In this document: positions 1 through 12,854 of the stretch, in pieces
Layout of the letters: every line of letters begins with the position of its first letter
How positions within the stretch are numbered: the stretch's first letter is position 1
Origin: Triatoma infestans
Lineage: Eukaryota > Arthropoda > Insecta > Hemiptera > Reduviidae
NCBI GenBank assembly: GCA_011037195.1
Contig: JAAEAF010000373.1
Location: forward strand, 186,001 to 250,000
Direction: 5' to 3'
DNA length: 64,000 nucleotides
The notes under the pieces: model-generated
The model's input: only the letters and a program-made list of their open reading frames with translations
Databases searched by the model: none
Told to the model about the DNA's origin: nothing
Program-made: the position numbers and the translations under genes

Positions 1-59
1 ATTAAAAGAATTTAAATACCTGTTATATTCTGTTAAAATAACATACTACTGTCTTCTAG

Positions 60-1321
60 ATGCAATCAGTTACTTTGAAAGACGTCGATCAGCATAAGTT
101 TGTCAGAGCTTTTGCTACCTTCTTGAAAAAGTAAGTAAGCTGTTTCTTCTCCTAGACTTGATCATTATTTACTTAGTTAATTCCCTGTAATATATCCCAG
201 TTTTTGAGTATATGGACGGGCCCGCTATGTTGGATAAAATCCTAATATTTGTTATGGAAATTTCTAAGCTTGAATTGCAACTGAACTCTACTTTGTATCA
301 CTAATCACATCTAATTTTCTTTTAACGATAAAAATGAATTTTCCGAATAATGAAACTTTTTTTAGGAGTGGTAAACTGAAAGTCCCAGAATGGGTTGATC
401 TTGTGAAAAATGGTAAACATAAAGAACTGGCTCCTTATGATCAAGATTGGTATTATACCAGGTGTGCTGCTCTGGTGAGGCATATTTACTTCCGTTCTCC
501 AATTGGAGTTGGTGCAGTAACAAAAATTTTTGGAGGTAAGATGAAATTTTAAATAATTGTCAAAGATCTGGTATTTTATCTGTGGGAGCATGCATATTGA
601 TTTTGTTCCTGACCGGTTTCGGATTTTCATCTATCGGCAGAGCAAATTCACCAAGTTCGTGTAGAGAGAGTACACTTCAGCGTAATGTTTCTGTTTCACT
701 CACACTTGTTGGTTGTATGTAAGCCCAACATACATATATACAACAAACTTATATACAAAATGTATACATATATACAACCAACAAGTGTGAAACGTTGAAG
801 TGAACTCTTTGCATGAACTTGTTGAATTTGCCCTGTCGATGGATGAAAATCCGAAATCGGTCAGGAGCATATGTGGATGAATATGCATGCTACGACGGAT
901 AAAATACTAGATGTTATCCAGCATTGCGCACTCATCCATATATTCAACAATTGTCAAAGATGTTTCGGAATTTTAGGTAATTGGTATGATACATTCATCG
1001 GTAAAAAATAACATTTCCCTGCTTTACAGTGATTGGCTATTTAAATTTACAGGAAGAAAGCGAAATGGAGTCTGTCCGTCTCATTATTGCCGCAGTAGTG
1101 GCAGTGTGGCACGTAAGGCATTACAGTCCTTAGAACAGATGAAACTAATTGAGGCAAATCCTGATGGAGGAAGAAAGTTATCTGTGCAAGGCCAGAGGGA
1201 CATTGACAGGATTGCTGGACAAATTAAACAAAAGAAAAGAGAAAAGATGTTGGCATTAGCCGCTCAATCTGGTGGAGCTATTACCGGCATAATTCCACCA
1301 GTAGCAGATCCTACTGCTTAA
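60..1321 (+). CDS. RpS19: Ribosomal protein S19 (eS19), three coding exons
   Basis: Component of the small (40S) ribosomal subunit, needed for 18S rRNA maturation and 40S assembly. Coding exons are 60-130, 366-535 and 1053-1321, joined at GT-AG introns with matching phases (510 nt, 169 residues). The protein shows the family's signature stretches: [46 protein letters not shown] and [20 protein letters not shown]. The family is usually 145-156 residues; this copy has a C-terminal extension of about 20 residues ending in IPPVADPTA. The ATG lies directly after a CTAG that could be a splice acceptor, so a non-coding first exon may lie left of the window; that is an inference. Intron 2 carries a foldback element. 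No frame damage is seen. Confidence 0.96.
568..948. mobile_element. Foldback/MITE-like element in RpS19 intron 2
   Basis: Two long imperfect arms (about 571-700 and 770-908) are reverse complements, for example CTGACCGGTTTCGGATTTTC on the left against GAAAATCCGAAATCGGTCAG on the right. They fold around a centre rich in TATACA. A 13-bp direct repeat, AATTGTCAAAGAT, occurs at 555-567 and 949-961 and looks like a target-site duplication. There is no coding capacity. The CCGGTTTCGG core recurs in the larger foldback at 61861-62186, so the two may be relatives. The element lies well away from the splice sites. Confidence 0.75.
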
Positions 1322-1342
1322 TTTTGTATGTTGTTTTTAATT

Positions 1343-1348
1343 AATAAA
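1343..1348 (+). promoter_or_regulatory. Polyadenylation signal of RpS19
   Basis: AATAAA 22 nt after the RpS19 stop codon, the canonical hexamer at a typical distance for a short 3' UTR. The assignment rests only on motif and position. Confidence 0.65.
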
Positions 1349-2342
1349 AATTTAAAATAACATTGATGTTCTTTATTAGATCAGTATCTTGGTTAACTTA
1401 CAACTTTCACCATTAATAGTTATAAATAATTGTGATTATTAGCCCTTTTTTGCAAATTATCAATCATTTCTACTATAGTATTATTCGAAACATGTTCTTC
1501 TGCGGTTTATCCCATAACGTCACTCAAAATGAGTAAAACGACGTTTACATAATTACAGTTTTTTGAAGATGAATTATTTACTATACTATACATTGTGTTG
1601 TTTTTCTCCATCATCTAAGAATAAAAGGTCTCGATGGTCTGTCTTGCATTTCTTCTTTTGCGAGTAAGCAACTCACGAGTAAGTCGCATCATTTTCACCT
1701 AGTGCAAATAGATTTATTGTTCACCTTCTGATCTGGTGAAGCGATATAGGAGAATAATATAGGAAAAATCAGAACTGTGAACTATTTTTTGTATTTGCTA
1801 ATATGCGTGGATTTCAAAGCACAAATTTAACTAACATCATATCTAAAATATTCTTTATCTTGATTCTTCTCTGAATTTATGCAAGCTTTCTTAACTTCTA
1901 TAGTGTCAGGGAGTTTTATATATGTTCATCCTTCCAGTGGCATGTACATACTTATTCTCATTCTAGCTCGTATCATTCCAGAAAGCTACCATATAATTTT
2001 ATCTTCTATTCATTCTTCTGTTTCTTCCATTTCATTGGCTAAACTCCATACCAGCCTGGTTACCGGGTAAATAGAGACGTTCGCAGAAGGTAGTAGGCTA
2101 GCGGAGGTAATCCCCACTAAACATCACTAGTACTATCAATAGAAAAGAACACTGCAAATGCAGTGTATTTTTGTTGCATTGTAGACTGCAATTTTAACAG
2201 ACTCATAATTTTATATAATTACGGTAACAGAAGTAGAGTGACATTATCTAATATCCCCCACAGAACCCCCAAAAAATCAGTTTTCCGAAAAAATAACTCA
2301 AATAAGAGTTACGATCGAAGAGATTCGGTCTTTGAAATAAAG
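1349..2342. other. Intergenic, nothing recognised
   Basis: AT-rich sequence 3' of RpS19. Short open frames here (for example 1879-2070) show no family signature and no splice context. Nothing further is supported. Confidence 0.6.
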
Positions 2343-2535
2343 CGTTTCAACAAACATATTGTCTTTATCGAGGCATAAAAATAATATATGAAACTAGAAG
2401 TGGACCACTTATGTATAGGTATACATACGTTTCCACTTACTAGTTTTCCAAAAATTAAGTTTCAAATGTCATGTTTTGAAGTGTAACATATATTATTTTT
2501 ATTCCTTGATAAAGACAATATATTTGTCGAAACGT
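2343..2535. repeat. Foldback repeat with arms of about 52 bp
   Basis: The arm at 2343-2394 (starts CGTTTCAACAAACATATTG) is the imperfect reverse complement of 2484-2535 (ends ATATATTTGTCGAAACG). The spacer of about 90 nt contains its own short palindromic stretch around TATAGGTATACATACG. No open frame. Probably the remnant of a non-autonomous element; the family is unknown. Confidence 0.7.
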
Positions 2536-2689
2536 TAGCAAAATTATGAATTTTTTTATTTCTAAGACGGAATGAACCTCACTATCCTCATCCATCATAT
2601 TAAGAACGGTCAAGAAGAATCCTCCATTATGTATTTATGTGTGCCGATATCCACTCCGTTTTAGAAAAAGAGAGTATTTTAGTGTGTAA

Positions 2690-3010
2690 GTATACGAAAT
2701 TTTAAAGAATAACTGAATTGTTCCAGCAGTTTACAAGAAAATCACGAAAAACTGGAAAAAACGTTCAGTAAAGTCGCACTTTCGGTTGATGGATTTTGCT
2801 CGGAATCTACGTATATGATGCGGTTGTAGTAACTAATCGGATTACCAAGTTTTGAACTACCTGCAACTTTTCATTTTTAACATATTCTGTTAACACAAGC
2901 AGACCATTCGCTAAAAACATTTTTTCGTATACAGGCGACCCTAAAACAATGTATTTTCGATGAAAACTCAATTTCGAAAATCTGGCACGATCGCAATACA
3001 AGCAAAAAAA
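2690..3010 (+). repeat. Family A dispersed repeat, partial copy
   Basis: Contains the family A landmarks in order: AAAATCACGAAAAACTGG, GTCGCACTTTCGGTTGATGG, CATTCGCTAAAAACATTTTT and TCAATTTCGAAAATCTGGCA. The same order is found in at least five other places in this window. Non-coding. Confidence 0.7.
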
Positions 3011-3049
3011 AGTTGAAGGCCCCCAACTTGAAAAACTTAAATATGTTTT

Positions 3050-3900
3050 TTTCTTTAGAAATAGTCTAGGAAAAACTTGGGGGGCAACGACTTTGTCTTA
3101 CGCGAAATGGCAAATTTTCTTCACACTTATAATTCTTATTGTTTAAAACCGTCGGCATTTTTATGGAGAAAATCTAAAAAAACTGATAAACCTATTCAGT
3201 TGAGTCGTACTTTTCCGGTCAACCGATTTTCTTCAAACTGGGAATTTTGGCAACTAATATAATTCTAATTAATATTATTTAGTTGACAGAATTGTATACA
3301 CTTAAGACAAAAATATAACCCTTCCCTCTTAAATGAATTTTCCCAGAGAAATGTTTCAAATCAAAGTTGTAGCTCTTTATATTTATGTAGTTAATATATA
3401 AAGTTTAAAGAAAATCGTTTGAGCGGTTTTTGAGAAAACTGAAAACTATTTTTAGTAAAACGCGCTTGCAGTCATCCGATATTCTTCATTCTCGGGATTT
3501 CTACAGCACATTTAATTCTAATCAATATATTTTATATGATAGAATGGTGTAATAAACTGAAATAGCGGGTGAAGGTGTAGTTAGAAGTTTAAAAAAATCG
3601 TTGAAGCTTTCTTCGAGAATATTTAAAAAAATAAACTATTCCGTAATGAGCCACTTTCTGCTGTTGCATTTTGCCCGAAATCTTCGTGTCTGATGTGGTG
3701 GTAGTTCCTAAACGGAATACGAAATTTGAGCTTCCTGCTACTTTTTTGTTTTTGAGATATTGTGTTCACACACAATACACATACAGGCCTTTTTTTAAAA
3801 ACCACTTTTCTAGTCTCAGGGGACCTCAAAACGTGTATCTCCGGTGAAAACCAAATTTCGAAAATCTGGCACTTAGTAACAGAAAGTAAAAATATTCAGT
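3050..3900 (+). repeat. Family A dispersed repeat, longer copy
   Basis: Carries the upstream module (AAATGAATTTTCCCAGAGAA, then AAAGAAAATCGTTTGAGCGG) and then the downstream module (ACACAATACACATACAGG, TTTCGAAAATCTGGCACTTA). It is closely matched by 21597-22265 and 26320-27235. A further fragment in the same style follows at 3900-4030. Non-coding. Confidence 0.65.
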
Positions 3901-4329
3901 AATCACATTCTTTCCTGCAAGAAGAAGTATTGCAATCATTCAAATTTTCGATATTGAGTTTTCAGAGAAAATATACTTTTTGAGGTCCCATGAGTCAGAA
4001 AAAGTGGTTTTTCTCAAAATGGTATTTTATTATTATTAGTTAAACTGGGTGTCTATCGGCCTGGGACCTAATAAGCCTATGTGGCTTTTATCACCCCCAA
4101 ATCATCCCCTAATTAATCTCCCCCGGTAATCTACAATATCAAAATACACGAAACCTGGGACCAGCGAAACGGCGAAATATGTGTATGTATGTGAACGGCA
4201 TTCCTCAAAACCGAAAAAAATGTAAGTTCAAATTGAAAACAAAATAAATTCAAAACAAGTTTCGTTTTTGAGATATTTTTTCACTTACTCGAAAACACTC
4301 ACATACATTACGCGTTTCGCCAAAGCTGC

Positions 4330-4940
4330 GAATTCAAAGCGTTATCCCAGTGGATGGCCGACGCTGGTATCTTGCTGGCTTGTGCCGTAATTGTCTGTCG
4401 GCGGCGGTGGTGACCGAATGTAGTCGTTCCTCTCATTTCTGCCACATGTGCGATAGGCTTCGTCACAATCTACGTAAAGGACGAAGCCGGCGTGTGGTCT
4501 GCAAGTGGTCGCGCGCCTGACATTCTGCGAGACCAGCACTGTCGTCCTCGCTTCTTTATCTCGGCAGTCTTTCACCCTCGACACTGCGGAAGCTTCGCGT
4601 ACTTCTTCACCTACTCTTTGTTGGGCAGGCTGTACTCCTGCTGTGTCAGTGAATCGCCTCGCTCTTGTTGCCGCTTCCACGCCGTCAGGATGCTTCACAG
4701 TAGCCCATATTCGAGGGCGTAACCTCAATCGCTTTCCTCCCTCTCTATGGATGACGAGGTTGACTGGAGTCCCTCTCCTGATATTCCCTCAATGATAGAC
4801 CGCCTCACATCTCAGTCCTCATGTTTATCGCGATTGCCTATCTGTTTAACAAATCACTATCATTTGCGCCCCCCTCGATTCTGTAATAAACTCATCACAG
4901 AATCTTTCATGTTAGGTATGATGCTAGTCGGCGGAATATT
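4330..4940. other. GC-rich island, probable decayed transposon segment
   Basis: Base composition changes sharply here to balanced or GC-rich inside a very AT-rich intergenic region. Overlapping open frames exist on both strands (128 codons on the - strand at 4342-4728; 76, 96 and 88 codons on the + strand). None shows a domain I recognise, so neither coding strand nor element class can be assigned. The following 4948-5090 stretch is repeated elsewhere, which supports a mobile origin. Confidence 0.4.
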
Positions 4941-4947
4941 TGAACTA

Positions 4948-5090
4948 AAGTTCCTGGGGGCACAATACTTTCTTACAGATTGCAATGCGCGATTAAGGTG
5001 CTTCAGATCTTGAGATGAATGCTTTTACAGAAAGGTATCGGTGTTTATGTTATAGATTCTCTTATCTTCTAATACAAGTTTCTTCATCAG
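4948..5090 (+). repeat. Repeat B, copy 1
   Basis: Shares AAAGTTCCTGG, GGGGCACAATACT, GATTAAGGTGCTTCAGA and AAGTTTCTTCATC, in the same order, with 7932-8085. A dispersed repeat of unknown class, in the same orientation as copy 2. Confidence 0.7.
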
Positions 5091-5689
5091 TTTTTGAGAT
5101 ATTTCACTCGTACTTATCAGTATACACATTAATCGCTTCATGTTCATGAAGCTTAACGTTTATTTTCGGCAAAAATAAATTTTGTAAATTTGACAACTTG
5201 CAAACAGCAGAAACGAATCTGATATGAAACACTCACATGACTTACTCTTACTGCGAAGTCTGAAGATCATGAGCCCAGCTGAAGTCTAAGTGCTGAACCT
5301 CCTTTATGGAGGCCCCGAGTTTCTAGATTAGATAGATTCTCTTGCTGCAGTTAATATAATTTATGTATAAAATAACAAATTTTCTTTACATTTCATTTAA
5401 TGTAGAGGTAGTGGGGAAAAGTATGTACCCAGGCAGAAATAAGGGTAATTACATTAGTCTGTAGAAAGCGCCAATATTACGCTGATATATATGTTGGGGT
5501 AAATTTCATATATAATATATACGCCAAAAACATTTTGTTTATAGTCAGGGCGACTTCTTCTACATGTATTACCAGTAAAAATTCAATTTCGAAAATTTGA
5601 CTTTTCGAAAAAGTAAATATCATCTTTCATCTAGATCCAATTCCATCTGCAATGCTGCTTATCTTTTTATTGTCTGTGTCAAATCTGGT

Positions 5690-7925
5690 TGCGACAAAAA
5701 AAAAAAAAAAACTTATTTCAAAGAAGTTTATTAATGAATTTCACAATTATTCATTGAAAGATAAATAACATTAAACAATATAATTATTTAAAAATGACTT
5801 TCTATCAACAGTTTTTATAAGAATAAAATATTAAAGAGATCAATAATTAACATAGGTAATGAATATGTTAACTAATGAGAAATTCTTTACTAAAAAAAAA
5901 AAAACAAAAAAAAAAAAACAAATATTTTAAATTTTAATGACTTGTGGATATCACAGCCAATGATTATTATTTTAATTAATATACAAGTACTCTACATTAT
6001 TTCTATTATTGCTATAATTATGGTAAAACTTACTCCTTTTAAACGAAATAGTGAAAGAACATACATAAAAAAAAGTCACATCTCACAAAAGAAATCACAT
6101 ACATGTGCGTATAGAAATTTGATTTTTTTTTTGTTTAAATTTAATTATATCGACATCAAATCTGAAACCCCATAAAAACAAACTAGCCAAAAAAAACTAC
6201 TGAACACCTAATGAAAGAATGCAGAATATAAAAAACATACACTGTTTTTAGTTTAAAAAAGGAGAAAAAAAAAAACTATACGCAAATAACAGAAGAAAAA
6301 ATTTAATATAAAAAATTAATAGCACTAAATAGATAACTTTTACTAAAATTTAATAACTGGAGGAATTTATTAAAATTCGTTTTTAAAAGTTTGAAAGAGA
6401 TAAAAAAAAAAAAAAAATGGAAAGAAAAATATTGATAAGTAATATGGAGTATTAATACCAATTTTTACGATTTAGGTAGATACTACCAGACAGAAGGGTA
6501 TCAGTTTCAGCTCTATATTGCTACAATGTATAATTACGTGTTTTTTTTTTTGTTTTTTTTTAAGTCTATCGAAGATTTTTATGAAAAAATGAGACTCGAC
6601 CATATAAGTTTTTTTTTTTTTTTTAATACGATATTAAAAATGATATTTATATATTAGCTAACAATTTTGGATTTAATTCTTTTTAATATTTTACTTCTAA
6701 TGGGACAAATTAACTTGCTGATAAATGATTAATTACATGCTGTCAGTAGTTGTACGAAAATGAATAAAAAATTCAATAAGTTTCGTAACCAGCAAGCTAT
6801 GTTTTAAAAATTCTCTCTTAGTAATAAACATCTTTTTAAAAAATGTTGAACGATTAAAGCAAAACTATATGAAATTTTTTATCAATGTTTAATTTAAGAA
6901 TTTTACTTTATTGGGGAACCCAATAATTAAATGCATAAATTTATGAAGTTAAAAAATATTGTCCCCTAATTTTTATACAATTCACTTAAGTTTATGATTT
7001 TTAAAACTTTTACTGAAACAAATTTTCAATTACTCATTCACTATTTATAAAAAAATTAATTTTCATTCATAGAAAAGTGAACACAATTTTTTTTTTTTTG
7101 ACATTGATCTACAAAAATTAGTCAATTAATAATTCTAAAAAAAAAAATTCAATTAATTTTTTTCTTCTTTTTTTTTAAGTTTACTAAAATACAATATTTA
7201 ATTTTGTAACAGTCGAAATATTCTTTAGTTTTATAAAAGAACATTTCTCATATAAATATAATACAAAAATGTATATATTTCTAACTACATGACTAGATTT
7301 GTTTTATTATTTTCTTAAAATTTAAATATTCAAAACCAAAAGATGATTTAAATTGATGAAAATATAATTATTAAAAATAATTAACTCAGTAGATTTTTTT
7401 GATGATGCAAAATTTTATGATGTAAAAAAAAAAATTTTTTTATGCGCTAAAAACTACATAAAAACAAATGTTTGCTGATTGTCACTAATTGTTAGGCCTT
7501 AAATAATAAAATTAAAGCAACCAGAAAAAAAAAAAAAATGATGAGCAGGAAATATATTTTACAAAAAAAATTATGATTGTACAGTAGATTAATTATTAGT
7601 GATACAATTCAAAAAATTTTTAGAATTTTGCACATGATTTCATAGACCGAATTAAAGAAATAAATAAATTTAAACAAATCGTGAAATTTTACAATATATT
7701 TGGCATTTATTTATTAAAATATTACTATTTCACCTTCAATGTATACCGATAACCTAAGGATTTATATGAAAGAAAAGGTACACGAATCAATCAATATTAA
7801 ACATTTCTTAAGTACTTGATAACTATTGTACTTAACTTTCTATGACATGAAATTAGGAAACATAAGTTCATTGATTAATCAATTATTAAGTTACAAAAAA
7901 AAAGTTACAATTTTTAATAAATTTG
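5690..7925. other. Extremely AT-rich intergenic stretch
   Basis: About 2.2 kb of A/T-dominated sequence with many homopolymer runs (poly-A at 5697-5710, poly-T at 6541-6560 and 6609-6624). I see no gene, RNA gene or repeat boundary in it. Confidence 0.6.
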
Positions 7926-7931
7926 TAATAT

Positions 7932-8085
7932 TAAAGTTCCTGGAGGGGGCACAATACTCTCTTATACAATGCAAGCGAGATTAAGGTGCTTCAGAATACT
8001 TTTATAGGAAGGTATGGGTGTTTGTGTTTATAGGATTCTATTTTCTAGAAAACTTCTGATAGAAGTTTCTTCATCTACTGGGGGA
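7932..8085 (+). repeat. Repeat B, copy 2
   Basis: Second copy of the 4948-5090 repeat, including AAAGTTCCTGG, GGGGCACAATACTCTCTTA and GATTAAGGTGCTTCAGA. Non-coding. Confidence 0.7.
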
Positions 8086-9785
8086 TACATTAAAACATTC
8101 AGCAATCTACCAACAGTACTGATGCGATTCCAATTATAGAAAATAATATTGGCTATTCGCTTGAGTAGAATTGTAAAAAGAATTTACCCGGTTAATAAAT
8201 CAAATTGTATACTTATCGCGCAAATAAATACAAGCAATATTTTACTGTCCTAGTTTCTTATTTCCATATTCAGATTTAGGTTACAGAACCAGTTATTTGA
8301 AAGATTAACAGAGATTATAACAAATACTAGATCTTTAAAAGATTGGTTGGGCCCACTAGCTTAGACAGTTTCTGAAGTTTTATTAGCTATCGTTTCTTTT
8401 CTTTTTGAATGGCCAGTTTCAGATATTACCCATCTTCAGAGGTATTTTTGGAAATCAATGTTGATTATCTTCAATTATAACATAATTTATATTTATAATT
8501 GTATTAAAAGCGAAAATGCTACAATATTTCACCAAATATCTTTCAAGATAGGCGCCCGAAATGTTCAGTAAAAAAAACAAAAAATAGAGTCTGTCACAAA
8601 AAACTTCTTTGTGTAAAAATAGGATCAAAACGATACCTAAAAGCAATAGAAGAGAGAGAATTGTTAATTTATATTAACCTTTATAAATATAACTTAAATT
8701 TTATCTTGTCGCAGAATATAATCTTTTTAAATATAACCTCATCGCAGTTAAAATTGGAGTGCAGGAGTTTTTTGATTCCAAACCTAAGGAATGGTATCAT
8801 CGAGAGGCAAAAACATTACTTACAACAGTCAATAACAATGGGCCAAATTTGGAAAATTGTTAAAAAATCTTGAAAGGTAATAAGAAAATGATTTTTTATG
8901 GAAAACGATCATTTTTTTTTTTATACAACCTATTAATTTTTGTTTTAATGAAATTAATATTATTTTTGTTTGCAAGCTCAGTTCATTTTATTCTCGGATT
9001 CACATAAAGTTATTTAAAAATACATATATTCTATTTTTTGGAATACAGATTTTTTGTAAATGTAAATAGGGGTTATAGTTAGCTGCACAAAAATGATTAA
9101 TTGTTGAGCGCGCAGTTTCGATTTCAAAAAGTACCCATGACTATGGGGCTCGGAGAGAGTGAATTCAAGGTTGAAACCGACCTAAATGACAATAAAATAA
9201 CAAATGTTTTGTTTTCAAATTTTTCAACTGGGTATAGGTTATAGAAAATTTAAAAACACTATGAGTGGTGCATCTATAAAAAGTTTTAACTTATTTAGAA
9301 TAAGTATATATAAAGATATAAGATAATGTAATTAGTAAAAAAATAATTTACGGCTATTATAACTATTATTACTCAAAAAAAAAAATAATAATAATAATAA
9401 AATCCTAAGCGTATTATTCGTAATACTGATTTGAAGTTCAATAGAAAAAAAAAATATTTTAACAAAACAATCTTTTGATATTTGAAAAGTCTGAAAGAAA
9501 AATTATGAAAACTCCAAGCGGGATGTACGATGATATGCTGATTTATGTACCTCTTCTAGAAATTCAGCTCGATGAATATAACATGATCCAATGTTTACAT
9601 TGACTAGAGATACAATTCGACTTTGATATCAACATTATTATTATCATCATAAAGCTCTAAAATTTTAATTGTCAATGTTTCATACAAATTAAAAAAAAAG
9701 AAGAATTAATGATTTTTGGATTTAAAAAAATAAATAAAATAATTTGTACTTATTGATGAATAAATGCTTTATATATGCATTGAAT
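8086..9785. other. Intergenic, nothing recognised
   Basis: AT-rich sequence left of the CEP164 3' end. The small open frames at 8455-8873 have no recognisable domain. No repeat boundary was found. Confidence 0.55.
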
Positions 9786-9791
9786 TTTATT
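9786..9791 (-). promoter_or_regulatory. Polyadenylation signal of the CEP164 homologue
   Basis: AATAAA on the - strand about 59 nt past the CEP164 stop codon. Assigned by motif and distance only. Confidence 0.5.
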
Positions 9792-9849
9792 AGCTAAATG
9801 ACTAGAATAAAAATCGGTAAAGAAAAAAATTATTGATTAGGCAGAAAAA

Positions 9850-12823
9850 TTATAAAGTAAGCTGATTCCAATCGGAATTTGACTGTTGGGGTTTCTGCAA
9901 CCATTCCCTTAAACCTTGTATTCTAGCTTCTATTTCTGCCCTGCTTGATGGCGCTCTTCTGAAAGATTTTGTTGCCTTAGCAGCACCGGCTACTGGTTTA
10001 TAACTGACTTGAGTACTTTCTTCTGCTGCCCCAGAGCTTCCTAAAAAGTTAGAATAAGATGACATAAGTTAAAGTAAAAATTTCCAGAATTCTTAAGGAC
10101 ATCCGTTAACGTGAGTACAACTGTAGTATAAATATTGGAATAATAATTGCTATTATAGAGTAATTTTCCTAATTCTGCTATTATTCAGTTTCGAAGGTTT
10201 AAAAGCTCAAGATATATCATTCACCCTAAAATTTTAATATAATACCAAAATAATTTATCTTAACTATTTCTAATCAGCCACGTTAACACAATGATCAGCC
10301 AGAAATAATAAATTCATTGCGTGAACCGATTATTATAGGAGCAATTCTATCTGGTTTTGAAGTCGAATCAGCTCACTGTCACTCTTTTAACAAGCAAAGT
10401 TCTTTGTGCCAGATGTGTGTATGCGTGTATGATTTAAAAGCCTCGATAATTTTTTTTTTTATGTAAATAGAAGCAGAAGAAATATTAGCAACCATAAACA
10501 AAAAGTAGAAAAATACAGGGAGTCCAAAAAGTATTTTAAATCTATTATTAAAAATACTATGTATAAACTATGTAAACATAGTAAACAAAGAAAGTAGAAA
10601 AAGGTATAATAATTATAATGAACAGTATCTTGTCTAAGTTCCAGATACCAAAACCATAGTTTTAACAGGCTTGTTCAGGATATTTTACTGATGTAGATGG
10701 TTTTGTTTGAGAGGGTATAGTGCATTGTGGACATCGGAGCCTTCTCGTGCTTTATATAAGAGCAATCATATATCATGACCAATGCGGATAGAAAATATAT
10801 TTTGCTAATATTATTTTTATAGCACAATAGACCGGATAAAGGTCCCCCCGCTTCAAAAAAAAAATATATTATTTTTAAGTAACATAAAATTCTTAACCTA
10901 AGATAGAAATCAAACCGAGTTAAGCGCGACAGACATATCTTTGCTTGGCCGTCCACCGCTCCGCTCCAGGGATATTACTTTAACGCTGTAAAATACAAAA
11001 ATACTTTCTGTTCGCAATTGTCCTTTTTCTTAACTGATAGTTTGATCTGTTACATAGAGTCATATAACTGATATATGTTACATAGATTTCAATTAAGAGA
11101 ATGGAGAAATGGCTATTCTCATAATAAATTTGATTTCTTATTTTTTACAATAATATTCGGAACCTCCTTATCCATATCGGTTACATTTATTATATTTAAA
11201 AAGTCATCTGCACCAATTGCAGCTAATTTATTTTTGTACCTTTTATTACCTGTTGTACCTTATATTATTAGGATTAGTTTTATCTATATCAATTAGTCTT
11301 TTTAAACACTGTCTTGATAATAGATTTTCAATCATTTTCATAACTTTCACGCACTAATAGATATATTCAATTTTAGAACTCTAATTTCAGTGTAGCTCTG
11401 CCGGATTCAAGACAAATCGTGTAGTTAGGCGTGCCGAAACCACTGATAGCTAGCTGGGTTTGAAGTGTAGCAAAGATATTATTTCTATTTTATTGCAATA
11501 TATTGGAGCCAGACTTCCGATAAGTATAGCAATACAAAGCGCACCATAGATCTAAACAGCTCAAATTTTGTTTCTCACGCATTTGGTCTATATTTAGCTA
11601 ATATCTCTCTTAACATTAAAAGAGGCTAACTTTGCTATGCGTATAAACTCCTCGGAAGCCTTTAAAAATACTCAGAAGGAGAGAAACATAATTAAAAGTG
11701 TTGACAAAATCCACTTTTGATTGATTAAAATACAACTGTTTGTAAGATTTCGAATTATGTTATCTTCTAAAAAGAACACTACACATTTAGGAGATATTTA
11801 TAGTTAATGTATTGATATCACAATAATCAGCAAGTATTCTTAATTTTTTATTTAATCTATTACTCAGCCATCATCAAGAAGGACCACATCTTCCGCATAT
11901 AACAAGGCTATTTATATCAATATCTCCACCAATATTTATTCCAAAAATCACTCAGGAAGAGTGATTCTCAATTCAATTTTAGATGTCTCTAAATTCTTAG
12001 GTTCAATTCTAGATTCAATCTTAGGTCTCTAAGAACTCTCTTGCAATACCCCTTGCATTATTATATTCACTGGACTTAGCATATATTTTACCAGCAAAAA
12101 TTTCTTGGAATTACCAGCAAAAATTGCCGGTCCTAAAAGACCAACATAAATAGCAGGACTAAGAGTGAAAAATACCTTCTATACACCTATGCCGGATACA
12201 AATACATTTTGTTGATCTGGAATGATTTTGTCATTCAATACTACAATATACCCTGTAGCAATTCGGATTATTTCTCTCCTTTTTTGGATACGTGGAACAT
12301 GAAAATTTCTTCCCATTTTTCTTTTTAATATAACATCAGAAAGATTTTAAAGATAACGCTTCCAATCGGGGGCATTATCATGCAAAATTCATATCTTAAA
12401 CCATCCGTACCAGAAGCTTTCCCTGTTTTATAACTTTGAATTGCCTTTCGTAATCTCTATGATTTTTTTTTTTTAATGCAACTCTTTTGTTAGAATTTTA
12501 TATATAAAAACAAATATATCTTTCTATATCAGGTTACCTTATTCTTTTAAACAACGTTTATACCAAATTTTAAATGAGTATTTTTTTTTAAAGGACCGCC
12601 TGTCACTCTTCTTTCCAAATATTTGAAATTATTTTTCGGGAACAATAATATTTGGAAATAATATGAGACAGAAGGCCTGAAATTAAAATAATTTGGTTTA
12701 GTTTAACCCTTAGTTTTATTAAAAATATTAGGTGTTCGGATTGTTTTTGGACTCTCCATATAATCTTTTCCATTAAAATAAATAAAAATGACAGTACAAT
12801 GAATAATGCAGTTTATCTTCATA

Positions 12824-12854
<31 letters not shown>

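Noticed and set aside
2507..2533. Hammerhead-ribozyme-like core (TTGATAAAG...TTGTCGAAA) in the foldback repeat
   Set aside because: The stem GACAA/TTGTC followed by GAAA fits, but the CUGANGA box does not align next to the stem and has several changed bases, so the catalytic core is not met.
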